The translations under genes and the position numbers were made by a program. A DNA stretch of 64,000 nt from contig NC_051075.1 of NCBI RefSeq assembly GCF_004664715.2, positions 30,896,504-30,960,503 on the forward strand, given 5' to 3'. The stretch is from Peromyscus leucopus (taxonomy: Eukaryota > Chordata > Mammalia > Rodentia > Cricetidae). The number at the start of each line of letters is the position of its first letter. The first letter of the stretch is position 1. Positions 46,311 to 57,681 of this stretch are shown here, piece by piece. The notes beneath the pieces were generated by a model. It was not told the origin of the DNA. It ran no database searches and saw only the letters and a list, made by a program, of their open reading frames with translations.

Positions 46311-46697
46311 GTAGAATGCTGTGGATATTGCTCTGTATAAATAAAATGCTGATTGGCCAGTAGCCAGGCAGGAAGTATAGGCAGGACAAGCAGAGAAGAG
46401 AATTCTGAGAACAGGAAGGCTGAGTCAGGAGACACTGCCAGCCACCATGATGAGAAGCAGATGTTAAGATACTGATAAGCCACAAGCCATGTGGCAACTT
46501 ATAGATTAATAGAAATGGGTTGATTTAAGACATAAGAAGAGTTAGCAAGAAGCCTGCCACGGCCATACAGTTTATAAGAAATATAAGTCTATGTGTGTTT
46601 ACTTGGTTGGGTCTGAGCGGCTTTGGGATTGGCAGGTGAGAGAGATTTGTCCTGACCATAGGCCAGGCAGGACCAGAAACCTCTAGCTACAGTAGAA
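46311..46697 (+). mobile_element. mys-like solo LTR with perfect 6-bp TSD
   Basis: LTR 46317-46691 (375 bp), starting tgctgtggatattgc and ending ctctagctaca. The TSD gtagaa is exact at 46311-46316 and 46692-46697. It is the same family as 34685-35030, in opposite orientation. aaataaaatgctgattggcc carries AATAAA and the family's conserved ATTGGCC. Confidence 0.92.
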
Positions 46698-47548
46698 GAC
46701 TATTTGTCCTGTCTCTATGGAGTCTGCTATTTTTTTTCTAATCTTATCTTCCTTCCCCACAGTACTGTGATTGCTCTAATGTGTATTGAAATTATTTTGA
46801 ATAATTTGCCCATTGTTGTGACATCAAAAAAGGTCAATGTTTATTTATTTTAGTTTAAACAGATTCAATACTGCAAATGGCTCAAACATCTATATATTAA
46901 ACTCATGTATATGATTGTTTATTATTTTGGAATGAAAAGAAAGGAGCAAAAATATAGTGTCAAAATTATCATAGGTTGCAGAGAAATGGAAATGTGATTG
47001 GAGAAGCTAAAAATGTGATTAAAGGAATAAAAGAAACATTATGTTCTCATTACTTTTATCTCCTTAAACAAATAAGCTCTGCGATCAAATATTCAGTCAA
47101 GAAAGTAGGTCAAGTTTCTAGATCTCCCAAATATTGAGGAAACCAGGCTTACATAAAAGTGAGTTAGAATTAAATTAAACAAATGAATTTATACTTCAGA
47201 ATTCTAAATGATGATCTGTAGGAGGTGATTTTTGATGGGAAGAATTTTGTTTTAAAAAATAAATAATCAAAATATAAATATAAACTGCTTGTATTGCAAT
47301 TTGTAACTTAATTCTCACAAGTCAATTATAAAGCTAGTTTTAAAACAGATGACAATAAGAGGCAATTAGGCTAAAATATGCATGTCCATTCCCTTGTTCT
47401 CTTTAGCTGTTACATTGATTCCATTGGTAATTCTCTTCCATACATGAAGATGCTACACTTCTTACATTTATTTGGATTCCTCCAATTTGACAAACTTCTA
47501 AGATTATTTTTATTTCTTTGAAACAAGATCGGGAGTATGTGGTCTTTG
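46698..47548. other. Unique AT-rich DNA
   Basis: No repeat or gene recognised. Confidence 0.4.
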
Positions 47549-47682
47549 CCAAGAGTTTTATTTTTGTTTGTTTGTTTTGTTTTTCCTTTTTCCAGAACTG
47601 AGGACCGAACCCAGGGCCTTGTGCTTGCTAGGCAAGTGCTCTACCACTGAGCTAAATCCCCAACCCCTTCCCAAGAGCTTTT
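47549..47682 (-). mobile_element. ID SINE with about 12-bp TSD
   Basis: ID core 47590-47668 on the minus strand (ctgaggaccgaacccagggc, gctaggcaagtgctctacca, ctgagctaaatccccaaccc) with the T/G-rich complement of the A tail at 47560-47590. Flanks ccaagagtttt (47549-47559) and ccaagagcttt (47671-47681) differ at one base. ID elements derive from BC1/tRNA-Ala. Confidence 0.93.
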
Positions 47683-48479
47683 TAACCCATAGGTTGATGC
47701 ACAATCTAGTCATGTACAAAAATAAGTTAAGTTAGTGTTGTACACTTTGTCTTTGCTACAATGCAGAAAAGTCACAATATATTAAGGGGAAAAATAATTA
47801 TATATTAATTTATAACCTTAAAAAATTTATGTATCTTTAGAAAATATTTCAGGCAAAAGAATTGATTATAATATTTATTAGCAGGTAATGGTTAGGGAAA
47901 TCATTTTTTTTTAATCAGCACATATTATTTTGTAAAAAAGAAAGAAAGAAAAGAAAACCCAAGGTATATCTAAATCATAGATAAGCACACATACCGGGAG
48001 TCAGGTGAAAGTCTATGAACCTTAAGTATATTCATATATATTTATTAATTTTCTAATTTAACACATGCAAATACACATTTACACTATATTCCAGGAACTG
48101 TTTTAGTCATAAGACTAAACCAGGATATAAAACTACAATTTCAACATTGTAATTATGCTCAATATATTTAAGGTATTTAATTTATTGCTAATACAATGAA
48201 CATGCCAATAATAATCCCTTGTACATCTTAAATAATTTCATATTATTGACTGAAAAAACATAGATATAATCCAATAAAGAATTGAAAAATTTCAGATTCA
48301 AGCTCTTACTTTTTTGTTTATGTTCACTCATTTGGATTTTAAAAATCATTGTGTTACAGTAGTTTTAATAATGCATACTGAAATGGATTTTTTAAAACCA
48401 GAAATTTTGATGAACTGAAATTCCCAAAATAGTAGTGCTTTTTGTAATTTTTGTGGGGTAATTTGGTGGATAAAATACA
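47683..48479. other. Unique AT-rich DNA
   Basis: No repeat or gene recognised; a short AAAG-rich run lies at 47936-47955. Confidence 0.4.
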
Positions 48480-49915
48480 CTCAGTTAGTAAGAAAAGAAT
48501 TGCCAGCCAACATTAAATTAAGCAATCTGGCTTTGGCCCAAAATATCCATGCAGACCAATAGAACAAAATTAAAGACCAAAACACGGGTACACAAAACCT
48601 TAACCATTCATTATTTGACAAGGATGTCAACAGTGTAAGGTAGAGAAAAGAAAGCATCTTCACAAAATGGTGCTGGGAAAACTGCACCTACATGAAGAAG
48701 AATAGAAGTAGACTTGCATCTGTCACCATCCACAAAAACCGAATCTAAAAAGGACCAAAGACCTAAATGTGAAACCTGAAAAACTGAAACTGTTAGAAGA
48801 AAGTATCAACAGTATATGGTATCGGGTTTTCTGAATTGGACTCCATTTGGCCCCCAATTAATGCTATCAATTGATAACTGGACTTTATAAAATTAAAAAT
48901 CTTCTGTATGGCTAAGGAGACAACCGGGTAAAGATGAAGCTCAAAGAATGTCTTGAATATATGAAGAACTCAAGAGACAAAGAATAAAAACAAACAAACA
49001 AACAACAACAAAAAGCCCAAACATGCTTTCAAAAAATGTTTCTTGAATATGCAGAGAAAGTTCTCAAAAGAGGAAAGAAATGAGCTGAGAAATATCTCAG
49101 ACTATGTTTATCATATGTAGCTAATTTCTAGGGAGTTGCAAACATCTAAACAAACCAACAAAACATTGAGATTTCGCCATGGTTAGATGGCCTTGGTTAG
49201 ATGGCCAAAATTAACAAAGCAATGAACACAAATGCTGGATGAAATAAGAGGAAATGGGAAAGTTTCTTCACCATTGCCTGGATTTCAAACTTTCTAGCTA
49301 CCTTTGAAATCAGTCTGGTGAATTCTCAAAAAAAAAAAAAAATCTATCATATGACCATGTTACATGAATCTTGGCATCCTACTCCACAGTTACTTACTCA
49401 GCCGTGCTCATTAAGGCTCTACTTACAATAACTCAGAAATGGAAACAACCTAATTATCCTTCAACGGATGAGTAGATAATAAAAGTGTGGTACATATGCA
49501 CTATGGTATAGTATTCACCTGTAAAGAAAAATGAAATCATTAACATTGCATATAAATGGATGGATCTAGAAACAATGATACTGAATTATTCTGAATCCAG
49601 AAAGACAAACATGACATGTTCTCTCTAATCTAAGAGTGCTAGCTCTAAGTCTTCAAATGTGGGTGTGTATCCTGGAGTAACTACCAAAACCAGGAAAGCA
49701 AAAAGGGACCACAACAGATTTTGAGCATGGGGGACAATATAGATAAAAATAGCAAGATATACATGATCTGAACAATGAAATTAGAGAAAGCAGGAGGGTA
49801 ATTATGTTACAGTGTAAGGAGGTAGATTAATATAATGAGGAGCATAAAATAGCAATAAAGATGTCTTGGGAAGCCAAAATCATACTAGCATTGCTCTACC
49901 ATAAAAATTTATAAT
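48480..49915 (+). pseudogene. Old L1 ORF2 3' third and 3' UTR
   Basis: Diverged L1 in order: caaaatggtgctgggaaaac, ggaccaaagacctaaatgtg, gactccatttggcccccaat, attaaaaatcttctgtatgg, aaatctatcatatgaccatg, ggaaacaacctaattatcct, gtggtacatatgcactatgg, then a purine-rich end. Many stops. The AAAC-rich run near 48989-49008 is secondary expansion. Too diverged to be recently active. Confidence 0.85.
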
Positions 49916-49964
49916 AAATGTAAATGTGTATATACATTTTGCATGCATAGTTTAAATGAAAGTT

Positions 49965-50811
49965 CCCCCTGCTGCTCCCAAAGCCAAAGAATATCTAACA
50001 AACCCCCAGCAGCAGGCATAAGAAGCCCTGTTTTGAATTGTTGGTCTGGGTTGTTCAAAAGTCTCTCAAACATTACAAGCTATTGTTATTGCTATTTGTT
50101 GCGACTCAGAGATGAAAAGTAAAACTCTGTTGTAGAAGTCTCCATACACTTCAAACAGTGAGTCTAGAGGCCCTTGAGCTGGAACTGATCTGAAATCACT
50201 TCACTGAAAAATACCTTTCATCATTCCAGTAAGGGCCACAGAAACTACCAAATGGAGAAAGCAACCAATAGTTCTGTCTATTTGTGATGTCTATGAACCA
50301 CAACAATGACCATAATGACACAATAATCCTATGGGTGCAGCAGTGTTACAAATGCCCTAGTGGAAAAAGCCAATTCCTTAACTGGATTTAAGACCTTCTG
50401 AACAAGAGAGATGTCATGACCAGTATTGGATACTGTTATGCAACAGTTTCCTCCCAGATCCAAGCGTTACGTCTTCCAAAGAAACTCTATAATCAGGAAG
50501 GTAAACCAACTCAAAAGAGCTCCGGGAAGTCCCTAAAATTGATCAGATTTAATACCTCCCAAAAGTAAGCAATTTAGCTACTGAGTGTTTTCAGACAAGC
50601 CAATCTGCAAAGAAGACTGAGATCAGACCAGCTGAGATACATGAAAGAGGTTTAGACCAGAGTCCCTTAGAAAGGACACTCTCTAACCAGTTGAGCTGAC
50701 TGCAGGTTATGCAGAATGCTCCCGTCTCCAAGGTTAAGTGAGCTGTTACCCATGAGGTGGGTTTTGATAATACAGCTATCTTTGAGTCATTTCTGCTTCT
50801 GTAACACATCA
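49965..50811 (+). mobile_element. 'Family S' retroposon, longest copy, part 1
   Basis: Upstream part of the most complete copy: gctgctcccaaagccaaaga, gtctctcaaacattacaag, aggcccttgagctggaactg, aaactaccaaatggagaaag. The LTR at 50816 interrupts it. Related sequence lies at 19271 (+), 23075 (+), 35470 (+) and 39460 (+). I think it is a rodent L1 3'-end lineage, since the terminal blocks resemble Lx-like 3' UTRs, but no ORF2 is attached to any copy here. Confidence 0.6.
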
Positions 50812-51332
50812 CCTACAAGTGGTGGTATTGTGTTCCCCAAAAATATTGTGTACCCTAATAAACTTATCTGGGGTCAGAGACAGAACAGCCACTAGATACA
50901 AAGACTAGAAAATGGTGGCACTCACACCTTTAATCCTAGCATTCCAGAAGCAGAAATCCATGTGTTCAAGGATACAGCCAAGCATGGTGACTCATGCCTT
51001 TAATCCCAGAATTTGAGCCTTTAATCCCAGGGAGTGGTGGTAGAAAGCAGAAAGGTATATAAGGCATGAGGACCAGAAACTAGAAGCATTTGGATGGTTA
51101 AGCATTTGGATAGTTAAGCTTTTAGGTTTTGAGCAGCACAGTTCAGCTGAGAGCCATTTGGATATGAGGACACAGAGGCTTCCAGTCTGAGGAAAAATGA
51201 TCAGCTGAGAAGTTGGCCAGGTGAGGTTAGCTGTGGCTTGTTCTGTCTCTCTGATCTTCTAGTGTTTAACCCAATAACTGGCCACAGGTTTGATTTTTTT
51301 AATAAGACTCTTTAAGATTCATGCTACACCTA
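50812..51332 (+). mobile_element. Solo LTR with B1-derived modules, 4-bp TSD (copy 3)
   Basis: LTR 50816-51328 (513 bp, the same length as 6283-6795), TSD ccta at 50812-50815 and 51329-51332. Blocks: tggtggtattgtgttcccca, ctaataaacttatctggggt, two B1-like modules (ggtggcactcacacctttaa near 50915; catggtgactcatgccttta near 50985) with a B-box-like gtgttcaaggatacagcc between, then tatataaggcatgagga near 51056, and a 3' end gattcatgctaca. Confidence 0.82.
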
Positions 51333-52225
51333 TATTTCTGTCACTAACCCCAATAAAACTCATGGTTCACCAAGTGAGATTTTGGTGGCATTTGCACTTT
51401 GATTTGTTGTGGGCTGCCTGTCTGGGATGAGTAGACATGAGTATTAACTCCCCAGAAAAAGTCTTGTCACACAACAGAAACCAAGCTCCTTGAAGGAAAA
51501 CCTACAACTACCAATTTACTAAACCAGCATAACCCCTAACTACATTCTAAATATTTGTTCTTATATTCACAGACAATCTAGTCCTTGTCCCTCATCAAGA
51601 AACTTTTCTTTGCGACAGAAAACCACAATCCACAAAAATTCATAATTGTGGATCTTAGCCACCATGGATACAGATACAAAACCACTCCCACATCTAAGGC
51701 TCAGAGAAGATTCAAGAAGAGGGATCAGAAAATCGTTAAGATCCAAATGATTAGGCTATTTTCTCTGAGACTCTGTTTTCTAGTAATGACAGGAACTATA
51801 CCCGTAAAGTCTAACCAACAGGACTGCTCAAACCTGGGCTGCCCAGGGGTGACAACAATGGCTGGGCTGAAGTGAATGGGAAAGAGAATGAAGCTTCAAA
51901 CCAACACAAAGAACTATAGACAACTTATGAATGCTGAGAGTGGGAAGAATAGTCTTTTCCAGGGAAGAGCACACCAATTGGTTATCTAACACCATGTCAA
52001 AAGTCTTGAAAGCATATGGAGAAGTAACAAGATACAGACTGAACAGGGTGTTCTTATGAATTTAGGAGTATATATGTATTACATATGTGTATGTCATGAA
52101 AGTTGATGAAAAACAGTTCATTAATTTCATAGAGAGTAGGGGTGGTTATATGGGAGAGTTTGGAGTGAGGAAATAGAGGAAAGAAATGATATATTTATAA
52201 TCTGAAAATAGAGATAATATAAAAA
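51333..52225 (+). mobile_element. 'Family S' retroposon, longest copy, part 2
   Basis: Continues the copy begun at 49965: aaccagcataacccctaact, tcaagaaacttttctttgcg, gttttctagtaatgacagga, gaatgctgagagtgggaaga, ccagggaagagcacaccaat, gagagtttggagtgaggaaa, gaaatgatatatttataatc. The 96-codon frame 51585-51875 is a repeat reading. Confidence 0.65.
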
Positions 52226-52887
52226 AGTCTAAGAAAATAAATATAGAATTTCAGGTTTGGAGTCATCGCTTTCAATATTAAACAAAAAGAAAACAATCAT
52301 AACTAGATTAGGTGGAATAAAATTGTATGGAAAAAGAACTAAATCTTTACTTTTAGAATAGTAATTTGCAATTATGCATTAACTTAAATATGTATAGTGA
52401 AATCACATTCAAAATTATACTTAAGATATTCTAATGATGATTCTGTATTTATAAAAGATGTTTACAAAATTGGTAAATGCAGAAAATTTCAACACAGTAT
52501 TTTTTTATAAATGGTTATTGATTTTTGATGTTTGAGTCTTCTTTGTTTGATAATATAAAGCAAAGGTATCACAATAATGGCTACACAAACTGGAATGCTG
52601 AAATTTGAGTTACAAAGTAAGTTTGTCTGAGATAAAATCAAATACCATAGGTTATGTAAAAGGTTGCTAGAAACAGAAGGAAAGACTTAAAGTGTTTTGA
52701 AAGTGTGCAAAAGTAGGACAGGAAGAGTGACTTTCTCCATTATATGGCCTTCAAAAATTTTATATTTGAAGTTCATAAGAGTCAATAGTATTTATACTTT
52801 TTTTTAAAATAAATTTTTAATTTCAAATTAGAGAAATATTATTTTATTCACATTTAAAGATATGAAAATACATTTGAGAGAGCATAC
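52226..52887. other. Unique AT-rich DNA
   Basis: No repeat or gene recognised. Confidence 0.4.
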
Positions 52888-53255
52888 TGGGTAGGCAGAG
52901 TTTTCTAGTGCTGGCAGCCTCTTCCAAATTACCACACAGAGGCTCATATTAATTACAAATGCTCAGTCAATAGCTCAGGCTTTTAACTAACTGGTTCTTA
53001 CAATTTAACCCATTTCTATTAAACTTTGTGGTGACCTGAAGCTCATGGATTTTACCTCTATACCATTTTGTGTGTCTGACTTCTTCTCTACTTGCCTGGC
53101 AACTCCTCTGACTTTGCCCTTCCTCATCCCATCATTCTCAGTTTGGCTTTCCCACCTAACTTTATCCTGTTTATCTATTGGTCAGTCAGCTTTTTTGTTA
53201 AACCAATCATACTAACATATATCCACACAGTGTCCTGAAGGATTATTCCACAGCA
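52888..53255 (-). mobile_element. mys-like solo LTR, diverged
   Basis: On the minus strand it begins TGCTGTGGAATAATCC at 53255, as in the provirus LTR at 32048. It shares atagaaatgggttaaattgt, cctgagctattgac and atgagcctctgtgtgg. The left edge is approximate and no exact TSD was found. Confidence 0.75.
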
Positions 53256-55235
53256 GCAATGTTTATATTTTATATTTTATCTAATCTAAAAATAATAAAT
53301 TTAAGGGGAGATTCTGATAAGAGTACTCAGGTACTACACTTAATCTTAGCCATAAAGCTGAGACTCGAAACAAAGAAGCAATGTGGAGACATTTTAATAA
53401 TCCACAGGAAATACGTGATAATATATAATATTCAAACTGAAAACGACAAGTAGAAAACAAATACATATTAAATCTAATGCTATCAAAAATAAATTTTCTT
53501 TAGATCTTAAAGTATTAAGCTCAACATTTAAACTGAGTATATTGTTTCCTTGCATTTAAATTAATTTAGTGATCTCTGATTTTTTTAAAAAAACTTTTGA
53601 GAATCTAGATTTTTTTACATCTAAAACACATCTATAAATAATTCTTCACTCAAATAAAACTTGAAAATAAAATTTAAAATCCCTTCAAAGTGGGAGATAA
53701 TGACGATTCAACATATATTTGGCAAAATTGTGTTAAAATAGTCATTAGATGAAAATAAACAGCTTTAAAAATAGACATTAGCTGCAGCAGAAACTTATAA
53801 AACATTAATTTTGTAAATATTCACTTTAATATGACAGAACATTTAACCAGCAGATTAAGTCTGAACAAGTATGAAGAAGAAAATGAGGAGTGGAAATCAA
53901 TGGCCCTTGAAGCAGAAAACTATACGGTCCACACAAACAAAGCCTTTTCACTAAAGTGTTCAATAACATTGATAAAGGACATCAAGTCCAATAAAATAAC
54001 AAATGGAAATAAACATAATATCTATCAATAAGTTTCCAAAAAGAATCATCACTATGTATCTCTAGGCATTAAGTAAAAATAAGAACACACAATGAACTTC
54101 CCTATGACACTACTCTTTAAGTACATTCATGCCCTTAACAATTAAGTTATCTTTGCAATCTTGATTTTTCTTGTTAATTTGTATACATACATACACACAA
54201 AGATACATATAATATATATACTTATATATAAATGTTATTCACCAGTAGTGAATAATATTTATAAGATTCAAGAAAATTGGTTGTACTAATTAGCATCTTG
54301 GTAGCATGTGGTCCTCTTGTACTGCAGTTCAGGAATCTCCATATGTGACCAGAACCAAAGTTTCTACTTCAGAGGCCAAGGAGTTCACTGGGAAAATCCT
54401 GACTGACCTCTGCACATCACCAATGACCTGGATGGAATCCATATCCTAAAAGAAACTAATATAAAGCTGATTCTATCTCAGTCTCTCTCTCTCAATCAGA
54501 ATAATGCACCATTGAATATTCTTAAATCAAACTAGAGATCACCATACAAAAATCTACCGAGGCGGGCAGCAGAGAGTACATCAATATAAAATTGCCCAGA
54601 GTAATGTTCTGCCAAGACCTGTGAAGTTATCCCTGTTCTGATTTTTAGAATTCCAGCTCTGCTCTTCAGCTAACTGCCCCAGAGCTGAACTGAGATCTTT
54701 ATCAACCTATCCAATGAGCACAGTATGTGTGTTCTTTTGTTATTTCTAATGAGCCATATGCCAAGACTTCTGCAAAAGATCAATGAGGTATCTTTTTTGG
54801 TTAGTGAACCTAGAGGCATAAACTTTCGTGTTAGTCTACATGTGACCTCAAGCAACTGACTCATTGAAATTTTGGTTTTCCTAAGTCTTTTATTAGCTGC
54901 TTTCTGGTTTAACATTGTTCTCTAGTCAAATAATATTCTATATTATATTCTCATTAGGAGCATCTATGTTTTCTTTAATTTCAGCTAAAATATTTAATAA
55001 TGATATTTATATAAGAGTATGTCATGTATGTACTTTAATACCCATGAACTTTGTTTTATATCTTTCTCTTCACACAATTCCCATTAACTTCTCAACACTG
55101 TCTCATTTCTACTTTTATACACATGTTTTATGTATCTATATCAAATGTATTTTCAACAGCCATACAAAACATATGATGTATGTGTTTCTGAGTCTATTTT
55201 GATTTATTTGATAATCTCCTTCATACCCATTTTCT
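53256..55235. other. Unique AT-rich DNA, 2 kb
   Basis: No repeat family or gene recognised. Frames of 60-95 codons here (e.g. 53831-54031, 54915-55202) have no motif. Confidence 0.4.
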
Positions 55236-55239
55236 AATA

Positions 55240-55535
55240 AACAAAATTTCACTATTCTTTATAGCTTGGTAGAACTACATTTTATGCATATACAATCTCT
55301 CTTAATCCAGTCATCTACTTCACAGCCAAATAGGTTGTTGATGCTGTAACTTGGTTACACTTCACAATATAGGAATACACACATGTCAGATTCTCTGTGG
55401 TGGGTTGATTTAGAGTTATTTAGATACAAGAGTGGCACATATACAAGAGTGGCACAGTTGGATCACATGGCAGTTCTGTCTGGAATATATAGTTACAGTT
55501 TATTTTTGTCTCCTCAGTTTCCTAAAATTGAAAGA
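55240..55535 (-). pseudogene. Very old L1 ORF2 3' end, antisense
   Basis: Weak but ordered matches to antisense ORF2 C-terminus: agaactacattttatgcata, tccagtcatctacttcacag, caatataggaatacacacat, gttggatcacatggcagttc. A 15-bp direct repeat lies inside at 55424-55456. Confidence 0.55.
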
Positions 55536-56205
55536 ATCCATTCATCTAACCTCGCTATATATAAATATAGACCATTGCAAGTAGCTCCATTGAATATCGA
55601 TAAGGAATAGGCTTAAAGTTCTGTTCCCTTTCTATGAATCTAATCCTTTACATGCTCTACTACTGGAAAATGAAGGAGATGTAAGGAAATTGGGGTAAAT
55701 AATAACAATGTTTGAAATGAGTCTATGAGGAAATAATGCACCATGGCTGTCATATCTGTTGAGTGCATATATGTTGTATATTAGATATGATGTAAGGGTT
55801 GAGAGAAATACTCAACAGCTGTTTAGATATGTAAAGACTTCAAAGTATATGATCAGAATTCTTCATTCTAAAGCAGGTGTATCCTGTATTCCAATCTGAA
55901 ATATAAAAAAGAATTTCCTAGGAAATTGACCCTCATATAAACCAAGGTAAGGATTTAAAAGGGGTGAGATGAAGAAAACAAGGACTCATCCAGGTTCTGT
56001 GTCTAATATGGATGTGGTTAAAAGTGAAACTGGCTTGGAGACTAAATAACTAGTGTGCTCTATCATATTTCTTTAATAAAATGATAGTATTAGTAATTCA
56101 ACTTTATCATGACAACTAAAAATACAGTTTTTAAATAGATCAGTTTAAGCACTGAAATTTCCACAGAAGTCTTTTCATAACAAATTTTGTAAAACTCAAA
56201 TATGG
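55536..56205. other. Unique DNA
   Basis: No repeat or gene recognised. Confidence 0.4.
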
Positions 56206-56207
56206 TG

Positions 56208-56370
56208 GGTTTTTTTTTTTTGGTTTTTTGAGACAGGGTTTCTCAGTGTAGCTTTGTGCCTCTCCTGGAACTCACTTGATAGCCCAGGCTGGCCTCGAAC
56301 TCACAGAGATCCACCTGGCTCTGCCTCCCGAGTGCTGGGATTAAAGGCGTGTGCTACCACCACCTGGCTC
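56208..56370 (-). mobile_element. B1 SINE
   Basis: Minus-strand B1 with T-tract complement of the tail at 56210-56221: ttgagacagggtttctcagt, ggctggcctcgaactcacag, gcctcccgagtgctgggatt, aaaggcgtgtgctaccacca. I could not fix a convincing TSD. Confidence 0.95.
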
Positions 56371-56826
56371 ACAAGTACCTTTTAGAGAGTCATAAAGATG
56401 GGTGACACAGCTGTAGATAAAACATGTTTTGACCCAAAACTTTTCCAGTAACCTTATTGGAATTTCAAATGTGCTCATTATATCATTTTATGATAGTCTA
56501 CTTCTTATACTTTTAAAAAAGCAAAACTTAGAATTAAATTTGATGTGATTTTGACCCAACCTAGAGAGAGGGTAACTTAAAAATTTCAAAAGAATTATGC
56601 ATCTACGAATGTTTTGGTTGTACCTATAGAGAGATAGCCAATAATTAAATTTATCAATAAGTTCATGATTATAAGTATGTGTACATATTTTCTAGAATGT
56701 AGTCATAAAAAAGGGAAATAGAATATATCTTAATATATGTAATTTGTATTATTTTGTCACGTAAGCTATCTATGATATTTTGCTATTGGAATTTTTAAAT
56801 CTTATTAATATTTTAATCAAAAATCA
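56371..56826. other. Unique AT-rich DNA
   Basis: No repeat or gene recognised. Confidence 0.4.
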
Positions 56827-57338
56827 TAATTGTAGATGAACTTCTAAATAGTCTTATTAAATAAAAAACACGGAGCCAAATATAGGGGAGAAAGCCTTAA
56901 AGAGATCAGAGAAATAGGGAAAGCCACCAGCCAACCCCACCTCACCAACTCCTCAGCTTCCAAAGAGAGCTTCTTCCTGTATACTCATGTTTATATGCCT
57001 TTTCTGTTCTTCTCTCTCATTGACTCTCTTTAGCCCAGCTACAACACTTCCTCTTCCTACACAGCTCTGTCACTTTCTGTCTGTCTGAATAGACCACCAT
57101 GGTTAACTAGTATTGTAATTAAGGCATGTGCTACCACACCTGGCTCTGTTTCCAGTGTGGCCTTAAGCACACAGAGATCCTACCTGCTAAGTGATAGGAT
57201 TAAGGACAAGTGCTACTGCTGTCTTTGTTTACTTATAATGGCTTGCTATTTCCTCTGATCTCCAGGCAAGCTTTATTTATTAAAGCACAAATAACGTATC
57301 ATCATATTTCAGCACAAATAAAATATCATCCACATAAT
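56827..57338 (-). mobile_element. Solo LTR with B1-derived modules, 4-bp TSD (copy 4)
   Basis: LTR 56831-57334 (504 bp), TSD taat at 56827-56830 and 57335-57338. On the minus strand it starts TGTGGATGATATTTTATTT and ends CATCTACA. Two B1-like modules are read antisense near 57120 (aattaaggcatgtgctacca) and 57195 (aggattaaggacaagtgcta). Resembles copy 44854 more than the 513-bp pair. Confidence 0.75.
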
Positions 57339-57344
57339 GGTCCC

Positions 57345-57681
57345 CTTATTGATTTTTTTTTTAATTTTTATGCAATAATTTTATCATATTCTTTCTCCTA
57401 CTGCCACTTCTCCCAGATCGTCCACCTCCCGTCCCAGCCAAATTCATGTTCTGTCTCTTAAAGTAAAAGAAAAGTAATACAGACACAAGCTAAATCAATG
57501 AAACAAAAAATGACAAAATACATGCACAACAAACAAACAAACAAAAACTTACCGAGTCTATTTTGTGTTGGTCAACAAATCTTGGAAACAGTACCTGCCT
57601 TCAAATGTGATTGATATAAACAGTGACACTCCATTGTCAAAAGGTGATTTTTGCCTTCTCAGTAACTGTCAATTTCAAATA
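57345..57681 (-). mobile_element. Older L1 3' UTR, antisense, left part
   Basis: 3' end region of a minus-strand Lx-like L1: catattctttctcctactgc, ctattttgtgttggtcaaca, cagtgacactccattgtcaa, gtcaatttcaaata. It resumes at 59963 (caaatagcttcttaattagg) after the nested L1. Confidence 0.8.

Noticed and set aside
47590..47668. Possible tRNA gene
   Set aside because: The sequence is the tRNA-Ala-derived ID SINE head, with A tail and TSD, not a functional tRNA gene.
52882..53261. 6-bp TSD for the LTR at 52888-53255
   Set aside because: Candidate flanks gcatac and gcaatg agree at only 3 of 6 positions, and the left edge is uncertain.
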